DNA of 64,000 bases. Origin: Stichopus chloronotus. Lineage: Eukaryota; Echinodermata; Holothuroidea; Aspidochirotida; Stichopodidae. Of the stretch, positions 13,048 to 24,789 are shown in pieces. Position numbers and translations under genes: made by a program. Within the stretch, counting starts at the first letter, position 1, and each line of letters starts with the position of its first letter. The notes under the pieces were generated by a model. That model ran no database searches, had not been told where the DNA came from, and worked only from the letters and a program-made list of their open reading frames with translations. The DNA lies in assembly GCA_021234535.1 (NCBI GenBank), contig CM037846.1, positions 20,229,814-20,293,813 on the forward strand, given 5' to 3'.

Positions 13048-13625
13048 CTATCGGGGGCGTCAAACCAAATTGAAATGTGGGGGGGGGGGGGGGGACATGA
13101 CTGTTTGACCAACTGACAGGTTTGAGTGTCTACGCACTGCATTTATTTTATGGCTTTGGGTATATTGGACAGGTCTGTTTTCCCCTGAGTCTGGGGTAAC
13201 GTCCATTCATTACCAACAGAAAATCCCGGAAGGGTATTTGCAGAGTTGTGAGCTTTGGAATGGAGAATTTCATTGTCTTTGAATGGTATCGAAAGCGCAA
13301 AAATGGTCAGACATTGCGTATTTTGAGACAAACGACAATTGTGATGATTAACAGGTGGGGGCCCCAGGGTATGGCATGTAGGGGCAGCGCAGGGTCTAGT
13401 GATTGAGGGCACAGATTGTCAAAAGTCTTTGAAAGGACAATTCTGGGGCGCAGGGAGGTTGACCTAGGGGCATGTGGGACTATAGTTAGTGACTATCTAT
13501 GCGGAGCGCCACATCAGTTGGCGCGGGATGTGCAAGACAATTTGGGGCTCTTCAAACCTACCAGGTGGCCGGAAATGGCCTTCAAGGAGGCATATCATGT
13601 CTGCAATTCCTAATTTCATGTTTTT
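13048..13625 (+). repeat. Dispersed repeat D, copy 2, with poly-G
   Basis: 'GGGGGCGTCAAACCAAATTG' leads into a 16-G run (13079-13094), 'TTGGGTATATTGGACAGGTC', 'GGGGTAACGTCCATTCATTA', 'TATTTGCAGAGTTGTGAGCT' and 'TTCAAACCTACCAGGTGGCC'. It is in direct orientation to copy 1, ~3.15 kb away. Confidence 0.82.
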
Positions 13626-14714
13626 AAAAAAGAAACTATCTATGTAAAATGGTGCGGTAATACATATCACATGGGGATTGCAAAATGGTAATAATTTGGC
13701 ATGCTCTTATCTAGAATATAGTAAGGGGGAACCTCTTTGAATCAATGGGCCACATTTCCACTTTATGGAATAAGTCTGCACCTTTTGAAATCCCGCCCTC
13801 TATCATCCTTCCCTTTATACCATCTGAACTATAAAAAAGACTTGGGCCAGAAAGTGTGTAACAAGTCAGAACAAAATATGTATGAAGTTGTACTGAGATA
13901 GTATGAATGTAAGTCTGTCTATAGAAAGCATAACATATGTCAAAAGATAAAGGAAAAAACTCAGAAAAAAATACTGTAGACTGCAATTATTAATACAGAC
14001 TGGGCGTAAAGTACGTTACTGTAGACAAAAACAATAAAGTAGGCTATTTTAAAACTTACAGTGATTTCTCCCAGGAAACGGAAACTCAACAGAAGTCTTT
14101 CTCTAAAAACCAAACTGAGAATAGGACATACTTAATATAGGCCGTTTAGGGTATGATTGCAGACGAAACTAACACTGGACAAATGTACGACATATAGCTC
14201 CCTATTACATATAAGTCATGACATCATTGCAACCCACTGATTCCGCACTATGGTTTGAATAGGCTATAACACACTTGAAGTTTCATAAGCTTATATGATG
14301 AACAGTCAAGAAAATTTACACGCAATATTTATAAGTATAATTCTCACATCGGCAGGCCGTCTTCGAGCCAAATGCAGTATACCATATCCTCTGCCACCTG
14401 TGGGGTACCGCCCCCCGTCCACCTACGACCCACCGGTGGTAAACCGCGAAATGTTACCGTTACTTCATGTAAAGTACCTGGTGGGGGCACTTGGGTAGCG
14501 CTCGTCATTAATTTCGAGCTGCTTCGAAATAAATAGTCCGGGAGCTAGTGGAGATTTAATTCACATCTCAAGTACAAAAGGCTTGAATTCATGAAAGGAA
14601 AGGGGTGATGTGAGAACAAAGGAATGGGCATCCTCAAGTTTTGAAAATGGTGCGTCTGGGGGAAGGGGAGGGTTGAATTTCCCTACAAAATACGCTTGAA
14701 TTACATCTTAGATC
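13626..14714. other. Unassigned stretch with a GC-richer patch
   Basis: 14380-14520 is richer in C and G than its surroundings and is open as PVGYRPPSTYDPPVVNR. It is not recognised. Confidence 0.35.
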
Positions 14715-15330
14715 TGATGTTCTCAACTGCACAAAATGGTGCAAAAGGCACTTAAGAATTTACATCACATATTGCGTACATCGATGAAACTTTGGAAGTA
14801 CATTCTTCGCATGACCCTGATAACAGGTCAGCAATTCTTAAGTGTCCAAATTGGTGCAAAAGACACTAAAGAACACTCAAAGAGGACGCTGTTCTGGTCA
14901 CATTTAAAGCACATATTGAGGACATCGATGAAACTTACAAATACATTTTTGGCATGCAACTGATAACAGATCAACAGTTCTTAAGTGCTCTAATTGGTGC
15001 AAAAGGCAGTTAAGAACATCCGAAAGGGGGAGCTGTTTTGGGCACATTCTAAGCGTGTCTTGAGTACATCAATGAAATTTTACAGGTACATTCCTTACCT
15101 GCTACTGATAATAGATCAGCATTTCTAAAGTGTTCAAATCAGTGCAAAAGGCTCTTAAGAACACATGAAAGAGGGCGCTGTTTTGGCACAATTAAAGCAC
15201 CTATCGAGTACATCCATGAAGCTTCACACATACGTTACTCGCAAGTCACTGATAATAAATCAGCATTTCTTAAGTGTTCAAATAAGTGCGAAACGCACTA
15301 TAGAAGCCCCAAGATGGTGCTGATTTTTGC
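14715..15330 (+). repeat. Tandem array C, ~144-bp units
   Basis: CTGATAAYAGRTCAGCA-type blocks start at 14817, 14960, 15105 and 15249 (143, 145, 144 bp). Each unit also has TTCTTAAGTGTYCAAATTGG, GTGCAAAAGGCACTTAAGAA, GGGCGCTGTTTTGG and GAGTACATCGATGAAACTT. There is no sequence similarity to families A or B. Confidence 0.9.
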
Positions 15331-15494
15331 GCATGTAAAGAAAATGCAGAGGACAATAAACCCTACCTTGTCGCCAACGTTTCCCTGCCAAAACAAGGTC
15401 AATAAACAGGATCCACCCCTCCACTCAGAGGAGGGAAAAAAAAGACCATGCTAAGACTTTAAGGGGAATTCAGTCGAAGGTCATCACTTTAACT

Positions 15495-15728
15495 AATGAC
15501 ACCTCACAGGTAGACGACGCTAAAGGCGTATCCTACCAGTTCATTCTCCGTAGAGACCCACCGAGGTTCCTGGAGCACCTTATCTTCTCGGAGGAGTTCA
15601 CCAGTTCTTGGAACTATGTTCCTCGACGGGAAGGAAAAAGGCTCTGCGGAGTTAGAAAGAAAAGCTGTCACGCCAACCTAAATTCGGGAGACTCCTCAAA
15701 AAGCAAGATAGAGACAAGGCTCATCTGA
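15495..15728 (+). pseudogene. Open stretch without start, possible coding remnant
   Basis: A 78-codon stretch with no stop reads TNDTSQVDDAKGVSYQFILR... and later WNYVPRREGKRLCGVRKK, ending TGA. It has fewer A/T bases than its surroundings and a protein-like composition, but no motif I recognise and no start codon. It could be a transposon-derived fragment or chance. Confidence 0.2.
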
Positions 15729-16866
15729 ACCCCATTTCTGAAATCGTCGAGGCTAACCGTCTCATAACAATGCTCTCAAATGCATCTGCCAGGAAGAAAG
15801 AGAATAAGTCTCCTGTCGTTCAAAGGCATTCAATGTATCCTTAAGACAAATTGGGTACCTAAGAAGAGGTAGAACTTTGCCATAAAAATCAACGGCTATT
15901 TTCAGGGCCACCATATCCTCAAGAAAGAGCAGTTAATCATCCCCTCTAGTAAATATGCAGTTTTCTTTCTCTCTTTTTTCTTCTTCCTCTTTTACCATAT
16001 CTAAGAATAATAATAGATTCAAAAAGAAACTTTGTCCGTTCTTTTAGAGTGGGAAAAGCATAAATATATGTCGCATGAGCTACAATGGACATGAGACTAT
16101 ACGTTACCATTTAAAAATTTTAGTACTCCATAGAAAAGCAGAAACATTTTCAAAGTTCGTGCTCAACATATCGGACAGAAATATGTCTGATACAGAGAAT
16201 ATTGCACTGGTTTTTACTACCTGGCCGGTAAAATCGAAACTTAGCGAAATTCTAGCTCTCAATGAAGACTTAAAGAGAAAGATGAGAATATGCTTCATCA
16301 TGAGTGATAAAAAGCAAACATAATACAGTTAGTTCTGGCTTCCATCTACATGGTCAGCTCAATTGACGTTCGATAAAAATGTTGCGGACTATCTAGAAGC
16401 AGCACAGGCAGTAATAGCTAGTGTTCCTATCCTAATGTAAAAAAGCAATAGTAATAGACTTGTTTGCATTTAACATACTACACTCACTAAAACCGTCTGA
16501 TAAAGGTAGAAACATTGCAAAACTCAATCACAGAGAATATCAAGCAGAAGTTGAAAGGTATCTGTCTAGTCACAACTACGAAAAGTTACATAGTGGTATG
16601 ATATTGAAAACTAAAACTAAAATTCCAAGACATGCTGCTGGACATGTTCTCTAAAAAAATCACTTTTGAGTTTAAAGGAGGATATTGAGTTGTAAAATTC
16701 ATCTTACAAAACTCTTTGCACTTTCCTTCCCCAAATCGATTAGAAGCATACCTATGTAGCAGATTTGCGGTAAAGAAATGAACTGCCAATGATAAATTTT
16801 GTTAGACAGTGCTCAAGTAGAGACAAATCAAGGTTAATTTTTGAATCTCTCTCTGTTGTGGCCCCC
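15729..16866. other. Unassigned stretch with short open frames
   Basis: Plus frames at 16075-16323 and 16460-16654 (82 and 64 codons), separated by stops, could be remnants of one decayed coding sequence. No motif was recognised. Confidence 0.3.
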
Positions 16867-17048
16867 AAGATAATATTCATGAATATGTGTTTTATGCCTC
16901 TTTCTATCTTTGCAGAGGGAATGTTTTTGGTTGAAGGTCATCAATGTCTACCTGCAGAGTCCAGGTAAACATCGATAACCTTCGACAAAACAACATTCCA
17001 CATTCAAGCTGGGGGAGGCATAAAAAACATACTCATGAATATTATCTT
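16867..17048. mobile_element. 182-bp near-palindromic hairpin element
   Basis: The outer arms AAGATAATATTCATGA... and ...TCATGAATATTATCTT are inverted over 34 bases with two mismatches, closing with TATGCCTC/GAGGCATA. Inner arms also pair (GGAATGTT with AACATTCC; GGTTGAAGGT against ACCTTCGACA). The whole unit would fold into one long stem. Likely a MITE; no coding sequence; target duplication not visible. Confidence 0.78.
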
Positions 17049-17120
17049 ACATTATCGGAACTTGGATAATAGCTGATGCTCTGATATTAAATTCCAGTGT
17101 TTCAGAATGTCCTCTTTTAG

Positions 17121-17366
17121 GTGCTGGGATTTGATATGGGGGTATGTATCAGTTTGAAGACGAGAGGTAGTTTCCTTTGTTTGGTGGTGAGATATTGCTC
17201 ACGGTTATCGAAAGAAATGCCTTTAGTGACCGAACCGATTGTTTATTATCCGAACAGATTCTTTGCCTATAAAAGGCCCCGGAATCTAAACGATTTACTT
17301 GTAAATCAAGGTTTCAAAGTAAGGAAGAATCGTGTGACAGTCAGGACTCGCACGAAGATCTGTTAA
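17121..17366 (+). pseudogene. Penelope-like or LINE reverse-transcriptase tail fragment, tentative
   Basis: An 81-residue open frame whose last third reads FFAYKRPRNLNDLLVNQGF. The pattern 'Phe/Tyr-(K/R)R-x-x-N-L-x-D-x-L-V' is typical of the segment after the RT domain in Penelope-like and some LINE proteins, where it is usually 'F+R..NL+D.LV..KL'. Nothing recognisable lies upstream or downstream, so this is at most a fragment. It sits just right of the 182-bp hairpin element. Confidence 0.35.
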
Positions 17367-19799
17367 ATACGCTCGTAACTGCCTTCTGAGCCTATAGCCC
17401 ACTTGTTAACGTGGGCCACATAACACCCATTTTCTAACAATAAAAATATCACGACAAATATGCCAAACACATAAAATAGTACAAAATTATACTACTGATG
17501 ACGCTGCTCCACAATTGAGTATGAGAGCAAAACCTCTAGTTGGTAATAAGAACCGATACTTTGTCATGTTATTATTTAAAAGTACGTAAAGTCTATGACT
17601 GAAAAGTACATTTTCACGCATAAAAAGTTGAAAATTTTTCGCCACGGTTACATGCAACAAACTTATTTTTCACTTGGATGTTTCTGATAAAAAAAAATCC
17701 TAGTCGGGTTCTGCGTCGCTTTGTTGCGTTAGAGATTGTCCAACGGCCTACCCCCAATTTTCATTGATTTAGTGCACCGTGTCTTTTCGTGGTGTAAGGT
17801 GACATGTCTTAGATATCATATTCAGTCATAAAATCAATCGCCCGGCTGCTCTTACAATGACGTGCGCACACTCACATGGAATTGTTTAATTTTAACGTCG
17901 GTGGAACTACAAAAAAAGTTCTAGATTATATAAATAAATTATTATATGGGTTCTTAGTGACTGCAGAAATGTTCAGTGTGTGCTTAAATGGGGATTGCAC
18001 AATAGTTTGTAGTCTACATTTTAATATTTCTGTGAAATGTGAAAAAACACCGTCATACTTGGGAACTCTTGCACTGATCTTAAGAAATGCTGATCTGTTA
18101 TTATGGGTACACAAGCAATTTACCTGTGAAGTTTCGATCAAATGATATTAATCAGGGAGCTGTAATAAACCCGAATACAAGTTGCGTTGATTTCTGTGAC
18201 GTCAACTCCGCTTAATACACAACATACCTATCCCATAGACATTTTACAGTAATCTACTACTGTACTTCTCCAACTACATTTTCCACAATTGTAGCCAGTG
18301 AAGCAAGTAATCTGTCCTCTCTTCCAAGTGGTTCTTTAAACTGAAGTATTCGTAATTTTGACAATTGGCATAGACATTATGTATGAAATGGATCCCATTA
18401 GATCTACACAAGTAGTGTATTAGGTGCGAAAGTAAATCTCTACTAACAGAGAGGTCAACCAAAATCAAGTGCCAAACAGATATGACATGGGACAAATCTG
18501 TGCGAATCTTTTGCAGACTCTCTAGTGGACAGAGGCAAATAAGGATAAAAGTAGAAAGATAAATTTCGGAGAGAACTCACAAATGCACTGTAATTTCGCT
18601 GATTTCAGTATAAGGACTTTTTTATTAGTCTAACATATATATGATCCAACTGTTAGGTATCATGTCTCAACATGCACAACTGCATACTACAGGCATATGT
18701 CCAAGAGTTTCCTGTCTTGAGTTGTCAAGTTAAGGTTTTCACAAATTCACTCTGGTTCTTTAATTTGATCCCTGTTGACTTTAAATGATATTTGACCTAT
18801 ACAAGAAACTAAAAAAAAGAACCTGCTTCTTTTATTCAATGTGGTATAACTACACACTAAATATGAGACTTGTCCAAGCTTTCCTTCTTGCTATATCGTG
18901 TTTACGTGGTTTTCACAATTTTACCTCTTTTTACCCCAAATGGGCATACAATAGTACTTTCCATCAATACCTACCACCAACGCTGATGATGCATTTGGTG
19001 CGTCACTACAATGTTTTATACAACTTTGAACTCCAGCAGCCATTAACATGGGCGTCGTGATTTTGAAAGTTGGGGTGGAAGTAGCACAGAAACTAGATCA
19101 CTCACCTCCGGTTATGTAAATTGCCCAAATTGGCCATTCCTTAACTAATTGGGTAGGTGGTTCGGGGGGGGGGGGCTAGGTGTTAGCTGGTTTGAGCCTG
19201 TATGAATGTAACTTATGAAGGAACTGGTGATTGCTGGCTGTCTTTAGGGACACGTTCAAGGGGTGCGGTTTATGAAGGGTGGGCTTGATGCAAAATGGGC
19301 AACATTTGATGTTAGAATTGAATTGGATATACCTCCAGAAGTTTCTACTGAGTAGGTGGACTGACTTTAATTTTTTCATTTTGCTTGGTGAAGTATGTAA
19401 TTTTGGATCTTTCCTGGCCAATTCAGAAAGAAGTGATAAGTCGGGCCGTTTTTGAAAATATTGGGAGAACTATAAATCCAACCCTCATTTTACCAGTTTA
19501 CTTCCTTCTGTTACAACAAAAACGTTGTGGAATAGATCCTGATCCAATGTGTAGAAAACAGCAGAACTCACCAAGCAGGAGTATCAGCTGACAATGAAGA
19601 CCAACCAGAATGCAAAAACTCATTGAAGATTTGATGACCTCATTACACAAACTTTTGAACAGAAATGGCTCTAGTAGGACGCATGTTCTGCACCCCTATG
19701 GTATCGCAAAGACAGTTGTACCAAGGTTGTAGAGTCCTCGGAACTTAAAATGGGGAAGTGTTAGCGTCGTACCTTGAAATATCAAGATTTGAAGATTTT
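17367..19799. other. Mostly unassigned stretch
   Basis: Apart from the family A fragment at 18780 and a 12-G run (19164-19175), no supported feature was found. An 89-codon frame at 17876-18145 mirrors a 71-codon frame on the other strand and is not defended as a gene. Confidence 0.4.
18780..18925 (+). repeat. Family A fragment
   Basis: 'ATGATATTTGACCTATAC', 'GTGGTATAACTACACACTAA', 'TTGTCCAAGCTTTCCTTCTT', 'ATATCGTGTTTACGTGG'. Confidence 0.65.
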
Positions 19800-20480
19800 C
19801 GGGGTTTGACATCCTGAACATGCCCACTTACCCTAGTGCTACTGTGACAGAAACTCCATTTTTGCAACAAACAAACTGCAGAAAAGAAACATATTTCATG
19901 ATTTTACAAAATGGCCCATATCGGATATTGGACCGCAAACATGACGGACACCCAGATGGAAACACTTCCATAGTACTAATGTTACCAACTATCAAAAGTG
20001 TTAGGCTACATACATTTCTAAGAGCAGAAGAAGTATTTTCCGTTATTTCATAAAAAGGCCACAGGGACCTTCCATTTCAGACCTTGGACCCACTACTCCT
20101 GAACAACCTGAATGTACCACTACCGTAGCAGTTATGTGACACAGCTTCAACTTAGTACCATACAATCTGTAGAAGTTTGCATTTGCATGATTTCATAAAG
20201 TGGTCCATATGGACCTTGGACCCCAAAATACTGAACACCCGTAAGGTGCCACAACCATAGTGGCAATGTGATACCTCAACTTAATTGTAAAATCTGATGA
20301 GAAGCAATTGTTGTTATTTTAAACATTGGACCATTTGGGCCACATGTGACCTCTCACACCCACATTCTGTACACTCACAAAGGGCTCATAACCCGAGGAT
20401 CATTGTCCCAAGTTTCAAGAAAATGCATCATTGTTCAAGAGAGAGCAATTCATAGCAATTATGAAAATAAAGTTGATACA
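19800..20480 (+). repeat. Family B-related tandem units (diverged)
   Basis: 'TGATTTCATAAAGTGGTCCA', 'TATGGACCTTGGACCCCAAA', 'CTGAACAACCTGAATGTACC' and 'ACAATCTGTAGAAG' recur every ~150 bp. Same subfamily as 42700-43812. Confidence 0.7.
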
Positions 20481-20855
20481 TAGAGTTGAAAACCTCATCA
20501 CAATCCACGCAGGATAATAAGTGAAGTCACAAATGTTTAGTTGCCTTTTGTACTTCTATGTATAACCCCCATTGTTCTTAGAGGAAAGCCAACTTAATGA
20601 TTACATGTATGGGCTATACAGGTATCTATAGCATGTGAGAGAGGATAAATTGCCTGTCCGATAATCACCTTCAATATCCAGTGTACTGAAGTATCAAATT
20701 TCCCGACACTGACGATATACAATGCAGCAGTACAGATGATACACAAAGTTGCAAGTAGGAGTTTCAGGAAAGGTGGTATGGTAGACTATGAGTGTCATGA
20801 TACCACTGTTTAGGGAAAAACTATGTGGCCTATCATTTGCCTCTTGTTTGACCTC

Positions 20856-22850
20856 TGTTACAACCGACAATGTAAAAAACAACGGATAATGTAAAAACAA
20901 CGGATAATGTAAAAACAACAGATGATGTAAAAAAAAATACAGATAATGTAAAAAAGTTCATGAACCGATAATGCAAAAAGCTTTTACCGATTATGTAAAA
21001 ACTTTTCTAACGACAACTTCATGTGGTCCTACGTACATGTATGTGCATTTATGTGTGCATGTAGGTAGGCAGGAATATATGTAGGTATGTAACAAACGAT
21101 TATGTAAAAACTGTTTAAACGACAATTTCATACGGTCCTAGTACATGTATGTATGCATATGAGTATGCCGGCAGCCCTATAGGGTTCACTCGGGCAGGCA
21201 GTTAGGTAGGTTTGTACCTGAGTGGGTGTAGGCCTACGTGAGTGTGCACCCATTGTGAGTTCATGAGTGTACGGTGTACAAGAGAGTTACGTATTTGTGA
21301 ATGTAAAACAAAAGGGAAAAAGGAAAACGTGGAGGACCCTAACTAACTGTACACAACATACATAGCTGTTGCATCTATCTGCTGCATCTCATCAAATTGC
21401 ATCTGTCTGAGCGTAGCCTACGTGGTTTATAAGTCTGTAGGAAGTCTTCCTTGTCACTCGAGAAGGGAAATGGAAAAAAGACCAGCCTGGAAAACGTTAC
21501 GCTATTAAATATATACTCATTTTCTGTCGGTTTGAAACAAAAAAGATCACCAAAGGTCACCAAAAAGAGTGGTCCATCGCACTCCTTGTTTTGCCCCAAC
21601 AGCCATTAGCATAATGTTGATTATGAAAAGCATAGTATTATCAATTCTGGGAGAAAGATTCAATCCTCCGAGATTTAACAACGAGAGGATGATAAAATCA
21701 AGCAGGATAGCTATAAATGAAGGTTAAATATCCCATTGTGTGGACACTATATGACGTCTGTCTCCATCGCATCAGTGGTAATCTTGGCTACAGTATTATA
21801 CGTATGTAAGTGGTAGTGCTGCCAATGTTTCTAAGTAAGTTCTATTCAGCAATGTGTAGATCATGCTCTTTGCAAATTCCTGCAATTTTGCATGTCCATA
21901 AATATATATGATATACTATATGTGTTATACTACAATATGTTATACAGGACACATGGGCTTATTACCCTTGAGAATTTGAAGGGACTGGCTAATGTCTGGT
22001 TTGAGAGAAGGACCTTCCCCAGGCAAACGAGGCAAGGTGTAACATGTATGAAAAGAAAACATGGCATTATCCATTCTGTAGCCTCTGGGAGGCACTCTAA
22101 AACTTGTTTCTGGCTCCAAGTGGTACTTCTTATGTTTAATTGAGGTTCTATTTTGGGCCCCTTTCAGGGCATCCGTCGGGCCCTTTGCAGCAAAATTACT
22201 TGTCTGGCAGTGATCAATCCTTATTCAGCTGGATGAGTGGCTACATATCTCGTTGGTTTCATGTGGATATTTGGTCAGGCCTAATATATAGGACAGGCGA
22301 GGGGTGCTCTATGGTCCCTTTTGGGGGTGTCTGGAAGACCCTTAGCAGCCGAAATAATGTCTGACATTAACCATTCTTTAGTCTGTGGGGGCACTCTATA
22401 GCTTGGTACTGGTTTCGAGGGGTTCTTACGTTTAATTGACACCCTATTTTGGGTCCCTTTCAGAGCATCTGTCGTGGCCCTTTACAACAGAAATCTTGTC
22501 TGTCAGAGGTCAATTTGAACTCAGGTGAATGAAAGGCTAAATTTCCACTTGGAGGTAGGTGGCACATTTGATCAGAGGTGTTTTTTGGGCCCTCATTAGC
22601 GGACCTTGGTGACCACAAGGAGCAGAGATATCATGAGAGAAATTCTTTTCTGCATACAACGGGTTCACCTTTTGTGGTTCACTACTCAGATATTGGTACC
22701 TTCTTCGTTTGATCAAACTTGCCTAGGCTGCCTGTCTAGTGCATAGGACCATGTAAAGTTGTCTTTAGAAAAGTTAATGCAAAGTTTTTACATTATCGGT
22801 TCAAAGAATTTTTTCATTATCGGTTGATTTTTACAGTATCGGTTGTAACA
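20856..22850. mobile_element. Foldback transposon, 1,995 bp, 5-bp target duplication
   Basis: Both ends read inward TGTTACAACCGAYAMTGTAA and are flanked by ACCTC (20851-20855 and 22851-22855). The inverted arms extend ~110-180 bp and share ACTTTTCTAAMGACAACTT and ATGTGGTCCTA-like blocks. The left arm holds iterations of an ~18-bp unit (ACAACGGATAATGTAAAA) and a second internal arm copy (21093-21150). The right flank is family A sequence (ACCTCCACCAAAACA), so the target was a family A repeat. No transposase frame. The arms recall sea urchin TU-type foldback elements, whose outer arms also consist of short tandem units, though those are remembered with 8-bp duplications. Confidence 0.88.
22063..22640 (+). 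repeat. Direct duplication, ~301-bp period, inside the foldback element
   Basis: The copy starting CATTATCCATTCTGTAGCCT at 22063 is matched by CATTAACCATTCTTTAGTCT at 22364. Shared blocks include 'CCTATTTTGGG..CCCTTTCAG', 'GGGCCCTTTGCAGCAAAAT' and 'CTTGTCTGKCAG'. Confidence 0.75.
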
Positions 22851-23491
22851 ACCTCCACCAAAACAAATTAAATTTATCTTCTCACTATAATGCATCCTCG
22901 TACCAAGTTTAAACTCTCCAAGCGTACTACCTTGAGATATTGAGTGAAAAATGTTTTCAGAGTTTTGTTCCCAGATGATATTTGGCCTCCAGCAGAGGTC
23001 AAGTAGGGGTCATCGTATGGAATTCATAGAGACGAACAAAATTTTCCATTACGCCATTCTCTTAAAATAATTTTTCTGCTTGGTGGCGCGCACGACAGTA
23101 CAAATTTTTGTCAATTAAACAGTCGTTTCAAGTTTTGTGCCAACTTCTCTGAAAATGTTGGCGGCTAAACACCTGGCTTCAAATCATTGTTCTGAGCGAC
23201 CTAATTGTCTAAGGATTAGTTGACTTAAATGACGTTGCTAGGTAAATGATATTGAAGTGGAATCGCCCAATAAAGGAATGATGTATCTCTGAGCCAATTA
23301 AGCAGCTTATCTTCACTGGATTTGGTAGATCGTAAAGTATTAGCAGTTATTAAATTTTCTGTCCAATCTCCTTCTAATGACATCTCCGTGGTTATACACT
23401 ACACACCAAGTTTGAGAAAATGAAGCAATTGGTTGTTGAGTGTTCGTGCAATATACTTCGCATTCCATCACATCCACACATACATACACCC

Positions 23492-23522
<31 letters not shown>

Positions 23523-23540
23523 CATACATACATACATACA

Positions 23541-23571
<31 letters not shown>

Positions 23572-23605
23572 GCCACCCTGACTGCAAAGGTTTCAACCAA
23601 AAAGT
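22851..23605 (+). repeat. Family A variant, right of the foldback insertion, with (ACAT)n
   Basis: Begins ACCTCCACCAAAACAAATT and has 'CTCGTACCAAGTTTAAACTC' and 'CTACCTTGAGATATTGAG'. A pure (ACAT)n tract of ~80 bases (23492-23570) and the end 'GGTTTCAACCAAAAAG' follow. The open frames over the tract (HTYI and MYVC repeats) are repeat artefacts. Confidence 0.8.
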
Positions 23606-23934
23606 ATCATTCATTCCTAACTTGAGTTGTTGTGCACGCTCATTTAGAATTTGAACTCGCGATATGAGTCCAGATGACCTTTGAGCTCTACCAAACAGGA
23701 CGTAATTTCTTCCTCTTAATGGACCAACTTCTATTAAGGAGGCACATTGAGTTGCTTAATTTCTCTCAACATGCCAAGTTTTCTTCACATACTGATGACA
23801 AATGGTCAAACTAAGAGGGTCTCCATGTGTCACATACAAAGGAACATGAATGAGTGAGTAATAAAGAATTCAGTTTGATTTTTGAAAATATGTGACCAAA
23901 CACTTTCCACATTAGTACAAATTCATATGCACAA

Positions 23935-24669
23935 TACGGAAGCTTAAAAGTGCCGTCCAGATAAGAATATCTTTGCTCCGTAACTTGACAATTTTCTGCA
24001 AAATGTTGACTAGCTCACTTCTTTTCTGAATTAGTAATTAAACAATTTTCTGCAAAACCTTTAAATGACAACTGAATACATCCTTTCTATTCAACAATTT
24101 CCTGCAAAATGTTGATTTGATCACTTCTTTTTAAGTGAGCAACGAAACAATTTTCTGCATAATGTTAACTTGTTCAGAATGTTAACTTGTTCATATCTTT
24201 TTAAGTGAACAATTAATCAATTTTCTGCCAACTGTTCAAATGATAACTTATATCATCATGTAATTTGTATTTCTGGTCTAGGAAGTGAACAAGTAGAAAT
24301 TTTGCAGAAAATAGTTAAAATGGCAAGATACGATAAGTTGTCATGCAAACATTTTGCAGAAAATTGTTCAATTGCTCACTAAGTAAGAAAGTGAACAAGT
24401 CAACATTTTGCAGCGAATTGGTGAATTGACAGGATGTCCTAAGTTGTATATGAACATTTAAAAAAAAAAAATGTTGAATTCGTCACTAAGAATCATCAAA
24501 TAAACAAGGTAAGATTTTACAGAAAAGTGTTGTTTTGGTATGATAACACAATTGATAATTTTTCTGCTTTTTGATGAGATATTATCTCTTTATCTAGGCA
24601 TTTTGCTGAAAATTACCAACTTATGGGGCAAAGACATTCTTATCTTGATGGCAATTTTAAGTTTCAGTA
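23935..24669. mobile_element. 735-bp inverted-repeat (foldback) element
   Basis: The left end, TACGGAAGCTTAAAAGTGCC, pairs with the right end (reverse complement TACTGAAACTTAAAATTGCC). Pairing continues through AAGATAAGAATRTCTTTGCY and AATTTTCWGCAAAATG, toward a centre near 24265. Each arm repeats short phrases, such as AACAATTTTCTGCAAAATGT and 'AAGTGAACAAGT', four or five times. No coding sequence; no clear target duplication. Confidence 0.82.
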
Positions 24670-24789
24670 ACACACGGCCAGTACAAGACAGGGTCAAAAT
24701 TCAAAACTTTTGACAGTCTCATGACTATTGGATGTAAAACTTGACTAAGCAAATTGCAAGCATTGTCATCAATATTAATTCAGTTATCC

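Noticed and set aside
14295..14498. Pro-rich open frame PVGYRPPSTYDPP as an exon
   Set aside because: GC-richer and protein-like, but no convincing acceptor or donor pair and no family recognised.
23340..23654. Open frames with MYVC or HTYI repeats
   Set aside because: Pure products of the (ACAT)n microsatellite at a family A 3' end.
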